Shown here: positions 1 through 11,862 of the stretch, piece by piece
Layout of the letters: every line of letters starts with the position of its first letter
Numbering within the stretch: the stretch's first letter is position 1
Assembly: GCA_029378245.1 (NCBI GenBank)
Contig: JARKIF010000032.1
Coordinates: 496,001 to 560,000 of the forward strand
DNA: 64,000 bases
From: Roridomyces roridus
Taxonomy: Eukaryota; Basidiomycota; Agaricomycetes; Agaricales; Mycenaceae
Reading direction: 5' to 3'
Program-made: the position numbers and the translations under genes
Notes under the pieces: model-generated
The model's database searches: none
Seen by the model: only the letters and a program-made list of their open reading frames with translations
Told to the model about the DNA's origin: nothing

Positions 1-601
1 GGGTGTCCAAGAGCGGGAGAGTGCTTGCGGTGGGGGATGCTGCACATGCTTTTCCCGTGAGTTTTTGTTGTTTTCTTTTTTATTTTAGAAGGAGGTTGAC
101 AGGAGAATCAAGCCAATGTCGCTCCATTCGTGTTCCGTTGCCATCGAAGGTGAGTGTTGAACAAACGGGAAAGGATCTCAACTCATATCGTTCAGACGGC
201 GCGTTCATTGGGCGATTATTCTCGCATACACAAGACGTGGCCAGGATACCCGAATTTTTCCATGCATTTGAGGATTGTAGGAAACCGCGCGCTTCGTACA
301 TCCTTCAAGCCGAACACAAGAATATCGCCTTTATCTGTATGCCGGATGGGCCGAAGCAGGTTGAGCGGGATGCTAGTTTGCGTGCGAATCACGCGGCTGG
401 GAGGAGTGTGTTGGATGCGCCGAGGGATGAGGATATGCATAAGATTTGGGAGGATCTGAGTGTTGTGTGAGTGGTCTATTCTTCTCTTATTGGTTTGTGA
501 ACCTCATGGGAGGTTTTTCTAGGTTCGGATATGATCCATTCGATGCTGCTGATGACTGGTGGGTGTCTTGGGGAAGGCTTAGGAATGCTGCTGCGATTTG
601 A
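1..601 (+). CDS. FAD-dependent monooxygenase, salicylate-hydroxylase-like, C-terminal part (5' end outside window)
   Basis: The window opens inside a flavoprotein monooxygenase gene. The peptide GRVLAVGDAAHAFP near the left edge is the GD motif that contacts the ribityl/phosphate part of FAD in the PheA/TetR-like and salicylate hydroxylase families. The C-terminal exons are clear: EDCRKPRASYILQAEH and onwards to IWEDLSVV, then a 56-nt intron (467-522, GTGAGT...TAG), then FGYDPFDAADDWW to the TGA at 599-601. Between about 57 and 240 the expected GG-x-G-x-N helix after GDAAH is not readable in one frame. The only GT...AG pair there gives an unusually short intron of 32 nt, so this part is either spliced in a way I cannot resolve or decayed. 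The substrate is unknown; aromatic hydroxylation is a family-level guess. A second member of the family lies at 6616-8134. Confidence 0.75.
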
Positions 602-1057
602 GAGGGTTCGAACTTCGAAGAAGGCGTAGATGGATTTTCAGATGTACATATACTTAGAGGAGACCTGTATTTTTATTGCCGAGCCAACCTTCTAATTTTT
701 CGAGAGTTGCCGCATCATATGAGCCTTAATTGGATCGATGCAACCACGGAAGTTTCAGAGCGGAGGTTTTTTCAAACAACGCCGTCGATATGATGAGGCC
801 AGTATGATGAGCTGAGCAGGAAAGGCCACTCCAGGTTCCCAGTGTGCCGAGATCTGGCCAGTCTTCGCGGGCCTCGAAAAATTTGTTCAGAAGTTTCCGT
901 CTTTTCGAGGCCTTCGTCGTCGTCCAGACCAAGTTAGACACACGTGTTGATCGATTTGTGGCAGTGAGACCAAACATCGGTCTCGTCCTCTCCCCCACCC
1001 CCGAAGCATTAACTTGCTTCTCTCCTCCCTCTCCCGCCTCGTCTCCACCCACAAGCA
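602..1057. other. Intergenic, FAD monooxygenase 3' flank and eIF2A upstream region
   Basis: No coding feature that I can support. It holds the 3' flank of the monooxygenase and the presumed promoter of eIF2A, including a CT-rich stretch (about 985-1045) just before the eIF2A ATG, as is common in fungal housekeeping promoters. Confidence 0.5.
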
Positions 1058-3761
1058 ATGGCATCCGAACTCTCCCAGCAATACGCATGTCAGTAGACCT
1101 TTCTGCTACCACCACACACCACCCGCTTTTTCCCGCTTCAAATTTTGCGCCTTCGTGGGCCAGGTGGTCTGGAGGGGTCGTTGGCTCAGATGGAGTGTAC
1201 TGGGCTTGGGCTTTGGGCTTATGGCCAGTCGTTTTGGAGCCTTGTCGAGGCCTCACTTGGGCATTCGGCGGAGAGGTATTCATCTGCTCGAACGGGCATA
1301 TTTTTCGCCGTGGGCGCTCCTGCGCCTCGTTTCCCGGCAATGTGCCTACCCCTACCGCATGCTACTCCGATCCGCACACCAGCGATCGGCCTGGTGAATA
1401 TGCGAGGCTTGCGGAGCATCCAGATCTATTTTTTCCTGCTCTCCGGCTTCCCACTGCCTCGAGCAATCTTCTGAATCCTTTCTATTATCCATCTCTTTTC
1501 ATTCGCGATCTGACTCTCGTTTCCAGTCCGTGCTCAAAAATCGATTGGCCTCGTCGGCGGCTCTCCCGACTACATCGTCGCCCCCAACTTTGAGGTCCCT
1601 GACGTGCCCGCGCGGATCTACCATTACAGTGCTGACGGACGGCTTTTTGCATATGCGTTGCCCAATGTGTGCGTCTGCCGCCTTGTCTCACTCCTGTCTC
1701 GCTCTTGACCTTTTGTTCTTAGGGTGAGGATCTTCGAAGCAGAGGGCGCCCAGCTTCTCCAGGAACTCGCCCTCCCCAACATTGTCGATGTCAAGTTCTC
1801 GCCTCGCGGCACTTACCTCTCGACCTGGGAGCGTCCTGTGAAACTCGAAGACGGGGCGCAGCACAAAAATCTCCGCGTGTTCTCCTCGTCCACCGGAGAG
1901 GAGCTCACCTCCTTTACACAAAAGAGCCAGGATGGCTGGGATCTGCAGTACACCATCTCCGAGTCGCATGCCGTCCGTCTCGTCGGCTCGGAGATTCAGG
2001 TGTTCCGCCCTGCAGAGTGGTCAAAGGGCATCGTCGACAAGCTCAAGGTCGAGGGCGCCTCCAGTGTCTCCTTGAGCCCCGGCCTGAACCCGTCGATCGC
2101 GGTTTTTGTTGCCGAGAAAAAGGTGGGTCTGCCATTCGATTGACGGCTTGACTCGAACTCACAAGCTTCTATTAGGGCGCACCAGCGAGCATCAGGATAT
2201 ACGGACTGCTCTCTCTCAACAGCCCGCCCACTTGCCAAAAGACGTTCTACAAGGCCGACCGTTCGCAGATCAAGTGGAACGACCTTGGCACGCAGGTCCT
2301 GCTCCTCACGCAGACGGAGGTGGACAACAGCAACAAGAGTTACTATGGAGAGACTGGGTTATACCTGCTGAGCGCAGCGGGTAACTTTGACTGTCGGGTC
2401 ACCCTCGATAAGGAGGGACCGATTCACGATTTTGCGTGGAGCCCGACATCAAAGGAGTTTGGGGTGGTTTATGGATGTAAGTAACAATTTCATTTGGTGC
2501 TACGGTTGTTGACCTCCAACCCAGATATGCCCGCCAAGACGATGTTATTCGATCAGCGCGTGCGGTCGATTTTCGACTTTGGGTCCTCGCCGCACAACTT
2601 CATCTCGTTTAACCCTCAGGGGCGCTTAATCGCGCTCGCTGGGTTTGGTAACCTCGCAGGAAAGATGGACATCTTTGACCGGCGGACCTTGAGCCCGGTG
2701 TGTGTAATCGAAGCGCCCAACACCTCTTACTGTGCTTGGTCGCCCGACGGCCGCTTCCTCATGACTGCCACGCTCTCCCCGCGCCTACGCGTGGACAACG
2801 GGATCAAGATCTTCCACTGCACGGGTCCGCTCGTGTACATGCAGCTCACGGAGGAGCTCTATCAGGCTTCATGGCGACCCACTCCCGTCGACAGCGTAGC
2901 GCCCTTCTCGGGCTCTGCCCTCCCTACGGCACCGACGGAGCACGAGAGCGTCACGCAGTTCAAGGCGATAGCTAAACCTGCACCGACGCGAGCTGCTGGT
3001 GCGTACCGACCGCCTGGCGCCCGGGGTCTCGCTACGCCTGCGATATTCAAGCGTGAGGATGAAGGTGGTGCTGCACGTGTACCAACGGCAGGTACAGCCA
3101 CGCCACCTCGCTATAGCAGGAGCCCTGCTCCTCCTGGCGCGGGTTCGCCGAATGGGTATCATCATCCGAATGGGCAGCAGAATGGGGGGAGGAGGCATGT
3201 ACCTGGGGCTGCGCCGCATACGCCTAGTCCGGGTCCTGAGGGGGATAAGAAGAGTAACCGGAAGAGGAAGGGCAAGAAGGATGGCGAGGAGGGTGGACAG
3301 CAGCAGCAGCAGCAGGGCGGCGGGAATGGGAACGGAAATGGGAACCAGAAGCGGAAGGAGAAGGAGAAAGACAAGGGAGGAGCCAATGGGGATGCTGCTG
3401 CTGGGGAGTCGGGCAGGCCCTCGATCGAGGTGACTGCTCCTACGAATGGGGAGAATGGGAACGGGAACGGGAATGGGTCGTCGTTGTTTATCCCGCCCGG
3501 CCTTGACGATGACATGCCCCTCACTCCGGGAGCGGATGGCTCGTTGGACCCGATTGCGAAGAAGGCGAGGAATCTCAATAAGAAGGTGCGTTCTCTCTAT
3601 GTTGCTATTGGGTACGAGACACTAAAATAGTGCAGCTCAAGGCCATTGATGAGCTCAAGGAGAAGGCTAAGCGGGGCGAGCGTTTGGAGGCGACGCAGCT
3701 CAAGAAGATGGAGGGCGAGGCAGAGATACGGAAGGAGCTTGCGACTTTGGGTATTCAATAG
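1058..3761 (+). CDS. Eukaryotic translation initiation factor 2A (eIF2A), WD-repeat protein
   Basis: The protein matches eIF2A, a WD40 beta-propeller factor that can deliver initiator tRNA to the 40S ribosome independently of eIF2 (family knowledge). Exons read as 1058-1088, 1527-1668, 1723-2122, 2176-2476, 2525-3585 and 3636-3761, all with GT-AG borders and a continuous frame. The first intron (438 nt) is long for this genome and its donor (GTCAGT) is the weakest call. Recognisable segments are the propeller N-terminus (ARIYHYSADGRLFAYALPNV), the central eIF2A block (GPIHDFAWSPTSKEFGVVYGY, MPAKTMLFDQR), PDGRFLMTATLSPRLRVDNG and GPLVYMQLTEELYQASWRP. The C-terminal tail is low complexity, rich in Q, G, N and K, and ends in a predicted coiled coil (KAIDELKEKAKRGERLEATQLKKMEG) typical of the family. 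Transcribed convergently with the isocitrate dehydrogenase gene 127 bp away. Confidence 0.93.
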
Positions 3762-3888
3762 TCCGCCACATATGCATTCCTAGTCCCAGTCGCTCCCTGT
3801 ACTCGTCGTTGATATTTTAGAGAACCTCCACACACGAGAAGCAAGAGTTCCGAAATACATAGTATACAGCAGTCACATAAGCGCTGGC

Positions 3889-5530
3889 CTAGAGCTTAGC
3901 GGTGGCGTTGAGCTTCGAGTTGAGCTTGGCCTTGACCTTGTCCATGTACACATCCGTAATGACCCAATGCTCCCGCTTCATATTTTGTCCATGAATGGCC
4001 AACGCAAGATCCTTGGTCATGACTCCATCCTTGTCAATGACCTCCACACACGCCTGCTCCAGCGCCTCGCAAAACGCCGTGAGTGGGGCGTTCCCATCGA
4101 GTTTCGCACGGTGCAGAAGACCACGGGTCCACGCAAAGATGCTGGCGACGGGGTTGGTCGACGTCTCGTTGCCCTTTTGATACTCGCGGTAGTGCCTCGT
4201 GACGGTACCGTGCGCGGCCTCGCTCTCGATGACCTCGCCGTCGGGTGTTATGAGCTCAGAGGTCATCATGCCCAAAGAGCCGAAGCCTTGAGCGAGGATG
4301 TCGGATTGGACGTCGCCGTCGTAGTTCTTGCACGCCCAGACGAAGCCGCCGGAGGATTTGACAGCTTGTGCGACCATGTCGTCGATGAGACGGTGCTCGT
4401 AGTAGATGGCGGCGTCATCAAAGAGCGGCTTGTATTGGCTGTAAGGGATGAGTGAAAGAATGAAGGGAGAAGGATGGGTACGCACTGGTCATAAATCTCC
4501 TGAAGATGTCCTTGAAGCGACCGTCGTACTTCTTGAGGATGGTGTTCTTGGTGGACATGAACAACGGCATCTTCTTGGCGAGCGCCATCTTGAAGGAAGA
4601 GTGCGCAAAGCCGGTGATGGACTAGAAGTCTTGAGCACCAGCCCGAGTCGTTGTAGGAATGGCTCACCTCGTCGGTGTTATACATGCTCATGGCGACACC
4701 CTTTCCGACAAAGTCATAGACGTTCATTGTCGTGGCCGGGGACCCGTCAGCAGGCGTGTAAACCATCTCCAGCTTCCCTGGACCAGGCGCCACAAAGTCG
4801 GTGGACCGGTACTGAAGCAATGTCGGTCGCAGGCTCTGGAGAGTCAACTGAGCACGTACCTGGTCACCGAACGCGTGTCGTCCGATAACGATTGGCTTTG
4901 CCCAGCCCGGGATAGGTTTGGGGATACGCTTGAGGATGATGGGCTCACGGAAGACGGTGCCACCTAGAATGTTACGGATAGTGCCGTTTGGACTCCTCCA
5001 CATTTCCTTGAGCTTGAACTCTTCCACACGCGCCTCGTCCGGGGTGATCGTCGCGCATTTAATGCCGACTTTGTGCTCCAGGATAGCCTTGGCAGCGTCA
5101 ATCGTCACTTGGTCGTTTGTCTGTGGACGGTTGAGGACATATGTACGCGAGTTGACTGTCGTTGCGCACCTCGTCGCGGAATGGGAGGCCAAGGTCGTAA
5201 TACTTGATGTCGAGTTGGAGGTACGGGAGGATGAGCTGGTAGATGATGGTCAGAGACGCGTGCCTGAAAGGCGGGGAAGATGGCGTCACCTCTTCACGGA
5301 TCTTCTTCCAGATAATCCGAGTCATCTCGTCCCCGTCGAGCTCGACGACGGGGTTTGCAACGACGATCTTCTGCATGTCGCTTCCTGGAGAAAAAGTGGC
5401 GCACGGGTAAGCAGGCCGGAGGACAATCACACGGAAACTCACGCGTTCTGGGAGTGGTGGCAAAGGTTCTCGCTGGTGCAAACAATGCCCTCGATCGGCT
5501 GGCTTGCAGCGTTCGTGAACGGAGAAACAT
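3889..5530 (-). CDS. NADP-dependent isocitrate dehydrogenase, mitochondrial type
   Basis: Catalyses oxidative decarboxylation of isocitrate to 2-oxoglutarate with NADP. The N-terminus from the ATG at 5530 ([26 protein letters not shown]) is rich in Arg, Ser and Ala with no acidic residue, a good mitochondrial presequence. An upstream in-frame ATG at 5581 would add 17 residues and is less convincing. Family blocks follow in order across several short introns: [118 protein letters not shown], the signature [17 protein letters not shown] and [17 protein letters not shown]. The C-terminus [12 protein letters not shown] has no canonical peroxisomal SKL signal at the very end. Length and order are those of a complete eukaryotic IDP. 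Confidence 0.95.
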
Positions 5531-6227
5531 GAGTCGAAAAAACTGGGTGGTGGTGGCAGTCAGTGACAACGTGCTGAACACCGACGTGGCAATGCCACAC
5601 CTCTGCTGCCCGTTGCAATACCCGATGCCGGGATATCAGAAGAGAAGAGATGGGGAAGGAACGGCTTCGGCATCACACCTGGCATCAAATCCCGTGTCGC
5701 CGTTTGTTGACTCGATCTTCGCTTGTTACCCCGACCATGCTCCGTGCTGCTCCGCCAGAGAGACCTCTCTTGGATCTGCATGCAATGCAATTTGAGCCCT
5801 GGGAAGGATCTTCCATCTGGATAAGCACAATTGACGAACCCAGCTGCCATTGCCTGTCTCACCGACGGTGTTGAACGTACCATATGATTCCTGGACTCTG
5901 GGGAAATATTCTCGGGGTCGCATCGATCGAGGTTCGGTGCTGGCTTCCCCACAATCTTCGCCTAAACACTACATTCCCTTCCGCTGATACGAGGTATCCC
6001 TGACAAACCTTATGAACAGTTAACATTCCGCGGATAAACGGATGGGCAAGCGATGGGACACGGTTCTCGAACATCTCAGAGGTGAAGACGAAGCTGACGT
6101 GTCTGCCCCAAGTATCGGATAAACGGATACATATGATCGGATGCCTAAGAAACTCGCCTCGAAGCCTATAGTGTCCCGAAGCTCTCCACTACGGCCACCA
6201 GAAATGAAACCACCGCTCATCCTCTTC
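5531..6227. other. Intergenic region upstream of the FAD monooxygenase relic
   Basis: No intact gene seen. It contains the IDH promoter side and, at 6031-6042 and 6116-6127, two copies of the 12-mer CGGATAAACGGA. A third copy is at 6554-6565, in front of the intact monooxygenase gene. Confidence 0.5.
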
Positions 6228-6293
6228 GGCGGGTTTCTGTCATCGGTGCTGAGATCGGCGGTTTAATTGCAGCTATCAAATAATGGGCACACC
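6228..6293 (+). pseudogene. Relic of the first exon of an FAD monooxygenase
   Basis: The sequence reads RRVSVIGAEIGGLIAAIK followed by a stop, then WAHQ. This aligns with the start of the intact gene 400 bp downstream (LRVSIVGAGIGGLTAAIALKKNGH). One glycine of the GxGxxG dinucleotide-binding motif is replaced by Glu and the frame breaks after 18 codons. No further monooxygenase sequence follows, so this is a partial tandem duplication, including promoter motif copies, that has decayed. Confidence 0.75.
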
Positions 6294-6553
6294 AGTCGAG
6301 GGCCGGGGGACCACAGAAGCTGCATGCCAGCGCCGAGCGGGGTTCTCGCCGACGACTGAACTTCAGAACTTGACCGTTCTTTCGTTTGTCATCCACTCCG
6401 ACGGGGAGCTTTTTCGGGGTCCACATTACGGTCATATGATGTGTGCCAGCACGAACTGCATCCAACGGCCCGTCTAGCGAATAGGACCCATCGCATTCTC
6501 AGCCTGGACTCTCTCACGATGAAAGAGACGCTGACGCGCCTGGCTTCGAGAAA

Positions 6554-6565
6554 CGGATAAACGGA
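6554..6565 (+). promoter_or_regulatory. CGGATAAACGGA repeat in monooxygenase promoter
   Basis: Perfect 12-bp motif 51 bp before the monooxygenase ATG. It also occurs at 6031-6042 and 6116-6127, upstream of the duplicated first-exon relic. The retained identity in otherwise diverged sequence makes a protein-binding site plausible, but a leftover of the duplication is equally possible. Confidence 0.35.
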
Positions 6566-6615
6566 CTCTCTTGGCTTCTTAAGAAGACCTTTGCATCCGC
6601 ACCAAATCCTTCAGA

Positions 6616-8134
6616 ATGGTCGCCGCCCAACCTCTACGTGTCTCGATAGTCGGTGCTGGGATCGGCGGTTTAACAGCTGCGATCGCGCTCAAAAAGAATG
6701 GGCACATTATCCAGGTTCGACGTTTCCTCGCCAATTCCATGCCCCTTCTCACAAAGTTTATCGCAGGTGTTCGAAGCCACGGAAGATAAGCAAGAGATCG
6801 GCGCTGGTTTGGGTTTGCAGACAAACGCATTGCGAGTGCTCGAGCATCTCGGAGTCCGGAAAGAGAATTTGAGGGGACTTGACAACGATGGGGTGGGTGG
6901 TTCTTGTTCCTTTTTCCATTAAACACGGCTCAAGATTCGGTTCTTTCAGAGTGTGATGTACGATAGTTGCAATGGGCAAGGCAGAACTTTTTCTTTTTCT
7001 TCAAACAATGTAACGCCCTATCCTTCCTCTTAGACGGTGACTAATACTCTGTAGGGTGTCTTATGCCATCGAAGCGACCTCTACGAAGAGTTGAAGAGAC
7101 TGGCTATGGGAGACGGGGACGGGGCACCTGTGAAACTGCGACTCGGGTGCAAAGTGGTCGGGTGTGATACCGAGAAAGCGGCAGTCACCCTGGAAAATGG
7201 TGAGGTTATCGAAGCGGACGTAGTCATTGGCGCCGATGGTATCAACGTACGTCCCCTCTCCTCTCCCCGCTGAAGTAACTCAAAATGTGTAGTCTCTTGT
7301 ACGGGCTCAAATTCTTGGACACGTTCAGGAAGCCCCGTACTCGGGCTGGTCCTGTCTCCGCACTGTCTTTGACGCGGCGAATATGCACGAAATACCCGAA
7401 CTCGAGTGGATTAACGAGGGCGTTTCTGGTGTTAATGCCATTCTCGTTAAGGAAACGCCGTTTCGGAGATGGATCGTCTACCCAATTCGGGACCGCAGCC
7501 TCATCAATACCGTCACGTTTTACACTGATTCGCCGGGGGATAAAACAGGTGCGTTCTTCAATTCCTACTACTTACTGCATGTTATTGAGGCAAACTTAGA
7601 CTGCGCACCGACAAAGGAAGAAGTGCTTGAAAGATACAAAGATTTTGACCCCAAGTTCCTCCGTCTTTTCGACTTGCCTGTCCACAGTCCGCTTCGCAGA
7701 TGGCGCATGCGCGTGGTTCCACAGCTGCCGACCTGGGTAGCCGGCCGTGCTGCTCTCCTCGGCGACGCTGCCCACGGCACGGTCCCGATGTTTGCTCAAG
7801 GTGCGGGTATGGCGATTGAAGAAGCCGTGGCGCTGCAGTTCCTGCTTCCCCTTGGGACGAAGCGCGAGGATGTACCAGCGCGCCTCCAGGCGTATTTTGA
7901 GCTCAGGAAAGACCGTGGAGAGCTCATTAGGCAAGGATCTGTGGATCAGATATCGAAGGGTAAGTGGGATGATTTTTGAGTTCTGTATTCAATCTGAAAT
8001 TGCACGCAGTTGATTTTACTGCTCACGATCAGCTCAGGCTGTATGATGCCATAGAAGCATCTCGAGCGTTTTATGAAGAACGATTTGGAAGTGGTTCACT
8101 CCGGTTCCGGGTGTCGAAATGTATAATTCTTTAG
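6616..8134 (+). CDS. FAD-dependent monooxygenase, salicylate-hydroxylase-like
   Basis: A complete flavoprotein monooxygenase with short introns. The ATG at 6616 gives MVAAQPLRVSIVGAGIGG, with the Rossmann GxGxxG at residues 13-18. Later landmarks are FEATEDKQEIGAGLGLQTNA, GVLCHRSDLYEELKRLA, the DG motif ADVVIGADGIN, RRWIVYPIRD and the GD motif LLGDAAHGTVPMFAQGAGMA, which binds FAD and NAD(P)H in this family. The last exon ends ASRAFYEERFGSGSLRF...KCIIL, stop at 8132-8134. Introns include 6715-6766, one before SVMYDSCNGQG, and others before GVLCHRSD, SLVRAQILG, NLDCAPTKEE and DFTAHDQLRLYD. The donor of the first intron (GTTCGA) is unusual. Substrate unknown; members hydroxylate salicylate, kynurenine-like or polyketide aromatics. 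Confidence 0.9.
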
Positions 8135-8385
8135 ACCAAAGTTTGAATGTTATTCTCCTTTTGCCAAAAGATCTGTCGTGTCTCGTGTAGGTAGTTTCGA
8201 GCGAGCCGACTCATTTGTTTATTGAAGCCGCGGCAATCAGTAACTGTAACACCGTCACCATCAAACGCGTCTTTTCTTCCGACCACGACCAGCACAAAGT
8301 AGCCATCCCCGCCTGAGTGATTGCCCGTCCTACTTTCTGTGGATAGAATGTTTTGACACGACTTGACCGCCTCAGAACGCGTCGA

Positions 8386-10740
8386 ATGCCGGACAACTCA
8401 CTCCCAGACGAAATCGTCTCCGAGATCCTTTCGCCCGCGCTGAAGGTCCCAGACGCCAAGTTCTCCGATCTCTCCGCGGTATCTCCCTTTGCTGCATACT
8501 CTGAGTCTCCCTCGGCCTACCTCCTCGTCTGCAAATCGTGGCTACGCGTCGCGACGCCGCTCCTCTACCACGTCGTCGTCCTTCGCTCCAAAGCCCAGGC
8601 GAAGGCTCTGGAAACCACCTTGATCCAAAATCCCGATTTCGGGAAATTCATCAAGCACCTCCGTGTCGAGGGCGGATATGGCCCCTCCATGCGTACCATC
8701 CTCAAGTCCACGCCGAATGTCACCGACCTTTTCTTGTCTCTGGATGTCCGTTCCGCGGATAGTGTGGCCGGACTCTGCGCCGGACTCGCTTTGATTCGGC
8801 CCCAGCGGCTGATCCTGCGCGACGACGCGACGGTGCAGAATCAGACCGTTACGAAACTGGCAAAAGGCATTGCGGCCGCTATAGCCAACTGGCAGGGACT
8901 GGTATGCTCCTTCGTTTGTGGATGACCAGATGCTCATCCGTGTTAGTCTGCCCTCCAATGCCTCAAGGTTTACCAAATTGCATCCCGGAGCACTATCGTG
9001 GCAGCTCTCAGAGTCGCTGGCAAGCTCCAATGGCTCACGGTCGCAAGTCTGGCCGATGCCGCTACTGCATACCACTGCTTCTTTCACTCCTGCCCTCTGA
9101 AATCAGTCCAAGTAACGGCACCGGCTCTACCATCCCATCTGAATTTGCTGTCTTGGACTAAGCTGCCCGATTCTTACAAAGACATCGTCAAGTACCAACG
9201 AGCAGAGGACCCGGAGACGGATTCCTCCCCTTCACACGTCTCACCGTTGCGACAATTCTCTTCCACTCCGATGGAGTCTGAGCCCCGTGATGTGCAGGAC
9301 AAGATTTGGAGCCGCATTCTCCATTTCCTCCTCGCCATCCCACCGCTTAAAAACTACAAAGAAGGCGATCGGACTCGGCCAAAGAGTCTGTCCAGACTGG
9401 CTTTTCTTCTGGTTTCAAAAACCTTTTACGTTCGTTCACTCCATACGAGATATCGACTTTGACTTAATTCGTCATAGCGCCTCGGACTTGCGCATTATTA
9501 TACGCACGTGTCGCTGGTTTCTTCCGATACTCCTGTCAAATTTGGCGTCGTTTTGGTGAAAAATCCTTCTCTCGGCCAAGATGTCAAGACCATTCTGGGT
9601 GGATTCAACATGTCGCCCTACTACGACCCCGGCTACGACTCCGACTCCGAATCAGCTGTCGAACACTCGGATCCAGCCCCGTGGACGCTTTCAGTCATGC
9701 CACAGCTGACGGGCCTCACAAAATTGTGTGGACTGTATTCCGAGGGGAACGATGCCATGACAAATGATTTCCTGCAGCGTTTCGAGGACCCCATTTCCTG
9801 GGATGCGTTTCTGGCTGTGGTCAAGTCGTCCAGCCGCACTTTACAGGAGATATCGGTTCCATTTCTCTACGAAGCCGAGGTCTCGCCAGCGGTGTTTGGC
9901 CAGTTGGGCGAACTGCGTTCCTTGACTTGGAGGTCTAAAGCTGACTTTGCTTACACGGCGCGCGACGTACCGCTCAAGGGCCTGCCGAAACTCGCGGACT
10001 TGTCTTTGTTCGATACCCACAAGTCGTTTTTGGAGGTTCTGTCGCTGATGGAGTACGTTCTGCTCTTTCGTCAATTTGCTTTCTTACCGCTTCAAAGATT
10101 GCCCGCTCTCAAACGTGTTCTCGTCAAGGACTCGGAGAACGGCTTGAAACCTTGGCGTTTTCTTCGTGCACACGGTAAAAAGCTGGAGGAGCTGGAAATG
10201 ACGTATTTCGATCTGTACGACTGGGAAGACCCGATACTCGAAGTGTGCCCCAATATCCGGATTTTGAAGTTTTTCTCCTGGGATGACCGAGTACGTTTGT
10301 TCGTTATTCCTTCGTTGTTCTGCTATTCATCTTCACCAGGGCGACACGCTTGAGAGCAAACACCTTTTGAGTGGATCGGCCGTGGCCAGCTCCTTGGAGA
10401 AAATTGTCTTCAAGATGGATTGGTATGTACCAAGTTATGTGCGCTTGTCCGAACTCAACGATTGTCGGTAGCCACAAGAAACAAGACAATGGATGGATTG
10501 CACTCCTCAGCTCGTTCGAGCCGACCCCCTTCCCCAAATTACGTGAAGTCCAATTCCTGGCTTGTAAATGGCCGACGAAAGAGTGCGTTCTTTGGATTCG
10601 TATCTCTGAGCCCTGGGCTGAATTTATCCAGGCGCGAGATCTCGAAAAGTCCCTGGGTTCGCCGGTCTGAAATTTTGAAGCAGAGTGGCATCGACCTCAC
10701 CGACAAGGACGGAAAGAAATGGCGGGCTAGGTTGCAGTAG
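8386..10740 (+). CDS. F-box protein, paralogue 1 (two F-box-like motifs, LRR-like C-terminus)
   Basis: Multi-exon gene starting at MPDNSLPDEIVSEILSPALK; an upstream in-frame ATG (8353) is not shared by the paralogues. The N-terminal 60 residues form an F-box-like motif (SLPDEIVSEIL...ESPSAYLLVCKSWLRVATPLLY), the segment that docks Skp1 in SCF ubiquitin ligases. A second F-box-like stretch lies in the middle (EPRDVQDKIWSRILHFLLAIP...LAFLLVSKTF). The rest is leucine-rich with spaced LxxLxL strings (PNVTDLFLSL, PQRLILR, LGELRSLTW, LADLSLFDTHKSFLEVLSLME, LEELEMTYFDLYDWEDPILEVCPNIRILKF). An acidic loop YDPGYDSDSESAVEHSD occurs before PQLTGLTKL. The gene ends in ILKQSGIDLTDKDGKKWRARLQ. The frame looks open after splicing. 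Paralogues lie at 11863-14239 (+) and 14698-18618 (-). Confidence 0.82.
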
Positions 10741-11009
10741 ATATGATGTCTAGTTTTGAAGGCTACCCTGGAATTTGCAAGCATCCGAGTGCCGGGTCGG
10801 GGAGAGACAAAGAAATGAGGGCCATACACGGGCTCGACAACATGTCAAGTCCTCACATATCGGCGCAAGTAGCTAGTCACGCTTGATTCAATCGGCGAGG
10901 TATTTCAGGGCACGGTTACCACGGTAGTCCCGATGAGGGGAACCTTGTGACAGAAAGATAATCGCATAAAAGCCTTGAATTGCGTGACTGGCAAGACAGA
11001 CTATCTAAG

Positions 11010-11644
11010 CTAGGGGATATACCGACTCCAAGTTGGTGCACACATCCATTCGGCCATAAACTCCCGACGTTCGCGCAGTTTAGGTGGCCCATATAATATA
11101 TCCAACCCGTACTGTGTCCCGTTGACTGGCATCGCGCAATGATGTGGATTCTCTTTCTCGAAGAGAATCCTCACGGCTTCGAGAGGCGCGCCGCCGTCCA
11201 ACCGGGATTTCACCATGTCGTGGAAGAGTTCATGATTGAGCCATACGGGCACTTCCAATCCAAAGTGAATAAGGGTTAGTCAGGGCGACAAGGCTGGGTT
11301 GCTTAGGGTAGATAGCAAGTTGTTGAAACCGTTTGCGTCCAGGAGGTCGTCATCGTCCGTGACGACGTACACGAGGATTGCGAGCTCCGTGAGGAGGGGG
11401 ATCTTTGCAAGATTTGTTCAGTTAAATGAGCGTCCGTGGTGGCCACGGTGGGTAGCGTCCACGCGAAAACTTCGCCTAGTATCTCGGAAGGGAGCGATCG
11501 AATGGCGTAGAGGACACACTTGTGCTTTTGGTGAGAGCGAGCAAGCGTGTTGCGCTCCTTCCTCAGCTCGGTCCATCGATTCCACAATCGAGACATCTCG
11601 TCGTCGAGTCTGGCCAAACCGCAGCGTGTAGAGTTGGGCTCCAT
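11010..11644 (-). pseudogene. Truncated F-box protein gene, different subfamily
   Basis: The N-terminal part reads LARLDDEMSRLWNRWTELRKERNTLARSH then YAIRSLPSEILGEVFAWTLP. This is a coiled-coil followed by an F-box of the kind very common in agaricomycetes (usually about 450-550 aa). After a putative intron the frame resumes as IPLLTELAILVYVVTDDDDLLDANGFNNLLSTL, then VWLNHELFHDMVKSRLDGGAPLEAVRILF, ending AEWMCAPTWSRYIP at 11010. Only about 200 residues remain and the central LRR section is missing, so I call it a truncated copy. It could still be expressed as a short F-box protein. Confidence 0.6.
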
Positions 11645-11862
11645 GGGATGTGTTCTTGGTTAGGGGAAGATTCAATGCTGGAACTATGGAAAAGGAGCGG
11701 GAGGTGGCCATGCAGTCGCTGGCGGTCGTCGGATCATTCTGTAAGACGCGTGTAAGAAGGTGACGGCATAGACGCGCTCTTTTGTTTCAAACACTCATCT
11801 CAAAGACCCTGCTCAGTAGGCGATATCCTCTTCACCAACAACTACATGGCGACTCCTCTTAG

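Noticed and set aside
3162..3578. Long minus-strand frame rich in Pro, Phe and Ser opposite eIF2A
   Set aside because: It is the antisense shadow of the low-complexity Q/G/N/K tail of eIF2A.
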